Of a DNA stretch of 9,988 nucleotides, positions 7,522 through 9,988 are shown piece after piece. Position numbers and translations under genes: made by a program. The stretch lies in assembly GCA_947497195.1 (NCBI GenBank), contig CANMGM010000068.1:1-9988 (forward strand). The letters are read 5' to 3'. The notes below the pieces were generated by a model, which did not search any database, was not told where the DNA came from, and saw only the letters and a program-made list of their open reading frames with translations. Source of the DNA: Bacteroidota bacterium (GTDB lineage: Bacteria > Bacteroidota > Bacteroidia > M30B66). How positions within the stretch are numbered: the first letter of the stretch is position 1; each line of letters opens with the position of its first letter.

Positions 7522-8614
7522 GTTTATCATTTCGGGTGGGGGAACCGGGGGGCATATTTTTCCCGCTGTGGCAATTGCCAATCAAATCAAGGCGCGCGAG
7601 CCTGAAGCAGAAATTTTATTCGTAGGCGCCGAAGGAAAGATGGAGATGGAAAAAGTACCGGCGGCAGGGTACAAGATTGTAGGATTGAAAATTCAGGGCA
7701 TCAAACGCAGCATGAGCATCTCGAATCTGATGGTTCCATTCAAGTTGATTGGGGCTTTGCGCGATGCTTCACGAATTATCAAAGACTTTAAACCCGACGC
7801 GGTAATTGGTGTGGGTGGATATGCTTCGGGTGCAGTGTTGTTTTCGGCAGCGCAAAAGGGAATTCCAACCTTGATTCAGGAGCAAAATTCGTTTCCGGGC
7901 ATCACCAACCGCATTTTATCGCGCCGAGTAAAACGCATTTGCGTAGCATACGAAGGCATGGAACGTTTCTTCCCTGCTGCGAAAATTGTGCTCACAGGCA
8001 ATCCGGTACGTAGCGAGATTGTTGCTCCGACTAGCGCCCGAAAAGAGGCATTTGAATTTTTTGAACTCGATGGCGGACGATTCACTGTGCTGGTTGTAGG
8101 TGGAAGCCTCGGAGCACGCTCTGTAAACAACGCAATGGCTAGCTGTGTGCGAAAACTGGTTGAAAACGGAATTCAGGTTTTGTGGCAAACCGGCAAGGGC
8201 AATGCCGAACAGGCGCGCGAGGCGGTTCAAAATCTTGGCGCTGGGGTAAAAGTGCATGAATTCATTGCGCGTATGGATCTAGCGTATGCTGTAGCCGATC
8301 TTGTTGTATCGCGTGCCGGTGCAATTGCTGTTTCGGAGCTGTGTTTGGTGAAAAAACCATGCATCCTTGTGCCATTCCCATTCGCTGCAGAAGATCACCA
8401 AACCAGCAATGCAAAGTCTTTGAGCGATAACGGCGCTGCTGTTTTGCTGCGCGATGATGTGGTAAAGGATAAGTTGGGAGCCGAGATACTTGCACTGTAT
8501 TCTGATGAAAGCCGCAGAAAGCAAATGACTGAAGCAATGGCCAAACTAGGTCGCCCCGATGCTGCCGAGCATATTACGAACGAAATATTTAACCTTATTG
8601 AAGCGCGCAAATGA
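7511..8614 (+). CDS. murG: UDP-GlcNAc:lipid I N-acetylglucosaminyltransferase MurG
   Basis: This is a GT28 family (GT-B fold) transferase on the cytoplasmic face of the inner membrane that adds GlcNAc to lipid I, giving lipid II. Numbered from GTG 7511 it has 367 residues. The first G-loop, S-G-G-G-T-G-G-H-I-F-P-A, starts at residue 8. G-V-G-G-Y-A-S is at 100-106, Q-E-Q-N-S at 123-127 and G-N-P-V-R at 163-167. The C-terminal domain has the G-loop G-G-S-L-G-A-R at 197-203, S-R-A-G-A-I-A-V-S-E at 267-276 and E-D-H-Q-T-S-N at 294-300, the UDP-GlcNAc site. Start: the frame is open from GTG 7481, with ATG 7490, GTG 7493 and GTG 7511 in frame. I chose 7511 because of the SD six bases upstream and because family members start only a few residues before the first G-loop. 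ATG 7490 would add seven mostly charged residues. The stop overlaps the murC start as ATGA. Confidence 0.95.
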   Translation: MKHRFIISGGGTGGHIFPAVAIANQIKAREPEAEILFVGAEGKMEMEKVPAAGYKIVGLKIQGIKRSMSISNLMVPFKLIGALRDASRIIKDFKPDAVIGVGGYASGAVLFSAAQKGIPTLIQEQNSFPGITNRILSRRVKRICVAYEGMERFFPAAKIVLTGNPVRSEIVAPTSARKEAFEFFELDGGRFTVLVVGGSLGARSVNNAMASCVRKLVENGIQVLWQTGKGNAEQAREAVQNLGAGVKVHEFIARMDLAYAVADLVVSRAGAIAVSELCLVKKPCILVPFPFAAEDHQTSNAKSLSDNGAAVLLRDDVVKDKLGAEILALYSDESRRKQMTEAMAKLGRPDAAEHITNEIFNLIEARK

Positions 8615-9988
8615 AACCCGAAGCCGTGAAATATGTGTATTTGATAGGTGCCGGTGGCATTGGTATGAGCGCTTTGGGACGCTATTTCCTAAGGCAGGGA
8701 ATTCCTGTATGGGGCTATGATAAAACACGTGTTGCCTTTACGCAGCAATTGGAATCGGAGGGAATGAAAATCGTTTACGAAGACCGTACCGAACTAATTC
8801 CCGATGAATTGCTCGATGCCGAGAACCGCGATTCTGTGCTGGTAATTTACACACCCGCCGTTCCACGCCATACCGCCATTGTGCAAACATTTACTACAGC
8901 CGGCGTGCGCATTTATAAGCGTGCCGAAGTACTTGGAATGTTGTCGCGCGGACATAAAACACTGGCTGTAGCAGGCACACATGGTAAAACCACAACGTCT
9001 ACACTGGTTGCGCATATTCTGAAAGTGGCGGGAGCGGAACCTGTTGCCTTCTTAGGTGGAATTGCCACGAATTACGGCACGAATTACCTCGAAGGTCAGC
9101 GCGATTCGATGATGGTTGTGGAGGCCGATGAATACGATCGCTCGTTCCTTCATTTGCATCCGCACAGCAGCATCATTACCTCAACCGATGCCGACCACCT
9201 CGATATTTATGGCGATCGAAATGCCATGCAGGAGTCGTTTACGCAATTTGCACGACAGACACATGCAGAAGGGGTTTTACTCGTTAAAAAGGGGGTCGAG
9301 TTCCCCGACGATATTTCGCTGCGTAGCATTAGTTATCATACACATGAGCAGGCTGATGTGATGCCGGTGAACTTGAAACTCGAAGGCGATCGCTACAATT
9401 TCTCGATGCAAATCAAGGATACGCAGATTGGAAATCTCGAACTTGGTTTACCCGGTTTGCATAACTTGGAAAATGCCTTGGCCGCGAGTGCAATATGTTA
9501 TTTGAATGGGGTTTCTGAATCTTCCATTCGCGAAGCGCTGAAAAGTTTTGCCGGAGTAAAGCGCAGGTTCGAATACATCGTGCGCAGGCCCGATTTTATC
9601 TTCATCGATGATTACGCGCACCATCCCGAAGAATTGCGTGCCTGCATCAGCTCGGTTCGCGCCATTTACCCAGGTCGAAGAATCACAGGTGTTTTCCAGC
9701 CGCATTTGTTTAGCCGTACCCGCGACTTCTTAGATGGATTTGCACGCAGTCTTGAATTGCTCGATGAGGTTGTACTGCTTGAAATTTATCCGGCGCGCGA
9801 ACTTCCCATAGAAGGTGTTACATCGGCCGCGCTGCTTGAACTGATACAAGGTACTTCGAAGCAATTGTGTACGAAGGAGCAATTGGCAGAACACATATCG
9901 GCCTTGCATCCCGAAGTGCTTTTAACACTTGGGGCAGGCGATATCGATGCACTTGTTCAACCTTTAAAAACCCGACTGGAGGCGGAAC
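8611..9988 (+). CDS. murC: UDP-N-acetylmuramate--L-alanine ligase MurC, 3' end cut by window
   Basis: This cytoplasmic Mur ligase attaches L-alanine to UDP-MurNAc, the first step of stem-peptide synthesis. The frame is open for 459 codons from ATG 8611 to the window edge with no stop. Family members are about 450-490 residues, so very little is missing. I translated it by eye. The N-terminal loop L-I-G-A-G-G-I-G-M-S-A-L-G is at 11-23, typical of MurC. The P-loop A-G-T-H-G-K-T-T-T is at 121-129, with Lys126. E-A-D-E is at 171-174, D-A-D-H-L-D at 193-198, D-D-Y-A-H-H-P at 333-339, F-Q-P-H-L-F-S-R-T at 362-370 and L-G-A-G-D near 440-444. G-T-H-G-K-T, where MurD and MurE have G-T-N-G-K-T, also fits MurC. 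The related recycling ligase Mpl is a weaker alternative, disfavoured by the position after murG. The four-base ATGA overlap with murG suggests coupled translation. Confidence 0.96.
   Translation, partial: MKPEAVKYVYLIGAGGIGMSALGRYFLRQGIPVWGYDKTRVAFTQQLESEGMKIVYEDRTELIPDELLDAENRDSVLVIYTPAVPRHTAIVQTFTTAGVRIYKRAEVLGMLSRGHKTLAVAGTHGKTTTSTLVAHILKVAGAEPVAFLGGIATNYGTNYLEGQRDSMMVVEADEYDRSFLHLHPHSSIITSTDADHLDIYGDRNAMQESFTQFARQTHAEGVLLVKKGVEFPDDISLRSISYHTHEQADVMPVNLKLEGDRYNFSMQIKDTQIGNLELGLPGLHNLENALAASAICYLNGVSESSIREALKSFAGVKRRFEYIVRRPDFIFIDDYAHHPEELRACISSVRAIYPGRRITGVFQPHLFSRTRDFLDGFARSLELLDEVVLLEIYPARELPIEGVTSAALLELIQGTSKQLCTKEQLAEHISALHPEVLLTLGAGDIDALVQPLKTRLEAE

Noticed and set aside
2603..9000. 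Similar DNA at the P-loops of murE, murD and murC (GGxACAAATGGxAAAAC-like), which might be taken for dispersed repeats.
   Set aside because: The match is short and explained by the shared Mur-ligase G-T-(N/H)-G-K-T motif in paralogous enzymes.
1..9988. Search for CRISPR arrays, tRNA or rRNA genes, insertion sequences, terminators, riboswitches or an unusual defence or secretion system.
   Set aside because: Coding sequence is continuous apart from spacers of 5 and 19 bases. No repeats, transposase motifs or terminator-like hairpins with T-runs were seen in those spacers.

Overview
The window is one uninterrupted, rightward-transcribed block of the division and cell-wall (dcw) cluster. Both ends are cut: the 3' end of a small FtsL-like gene lies at the left edge and an almost complete murC at the right edge. 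Nothing is encoded convincingly on the minus strand. The longest space between genes is 19 bases, so there is no room for an internal terminator, RNA gene or mobile element, and I saw none.

Organism: most likely a member of the Bacteroidota. The reasons are the gene order ftsL-like, ftsI, murE, mraY, murD, ftsW, murG, murC with no murF between murE and mraY; an FtsI carrying a single C-terminal PASTA domain; a MraY of 419 residues with a long hydrophilic insertion; and the lack of Shine-Dalgarno sequences before most starts. I cannot name a genus. MurE carries the DNPR motif expected of a meso-diaminopimelate-adding enzyme, so the peptidoglycan is probably of the DAP type.

Layout: 1-186 FtsL-like tail; 186-2279 ftsI; 2279-3742 murE; 3742-5001 mraY; 5007-6353 murD; 6373-7521 ftsW; about 7511-8614 murG; 8611 to the window end murC. 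Five of the seven junctions overlap (1, 1, 1, 11 and 4 bases), which points to one transcript with translational coupling. The two junctions with spacers are mraY/murD (5 bases) and murD/ftsW (19 bases). SD-like sequences occur only before ftsW and murG.

How the genes work together: MurC, MurD and MurE add L-Ala, D-Glu and (by motif) meso-DAP in turn to UDP-MurNAc in the cytoplasm. MurF, which would add D-Ala-D-Ala, is not in the window. MraY moves the phospho-MurNAc-peptide onto undecaprenyl phosphate, and MurG adds GlcNAc to give lipid II. FtsW polymerises glycan and FtsI cross-links it at the division septum, with the FtsL-like protein as a probable divisome scaffold.

I found no undescribed system here. 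This is a conserved housekeeping operon. The points worth a second look are small: the two isolated SD-like sites, the murG start, the MraY insertion, and the absence of murF.
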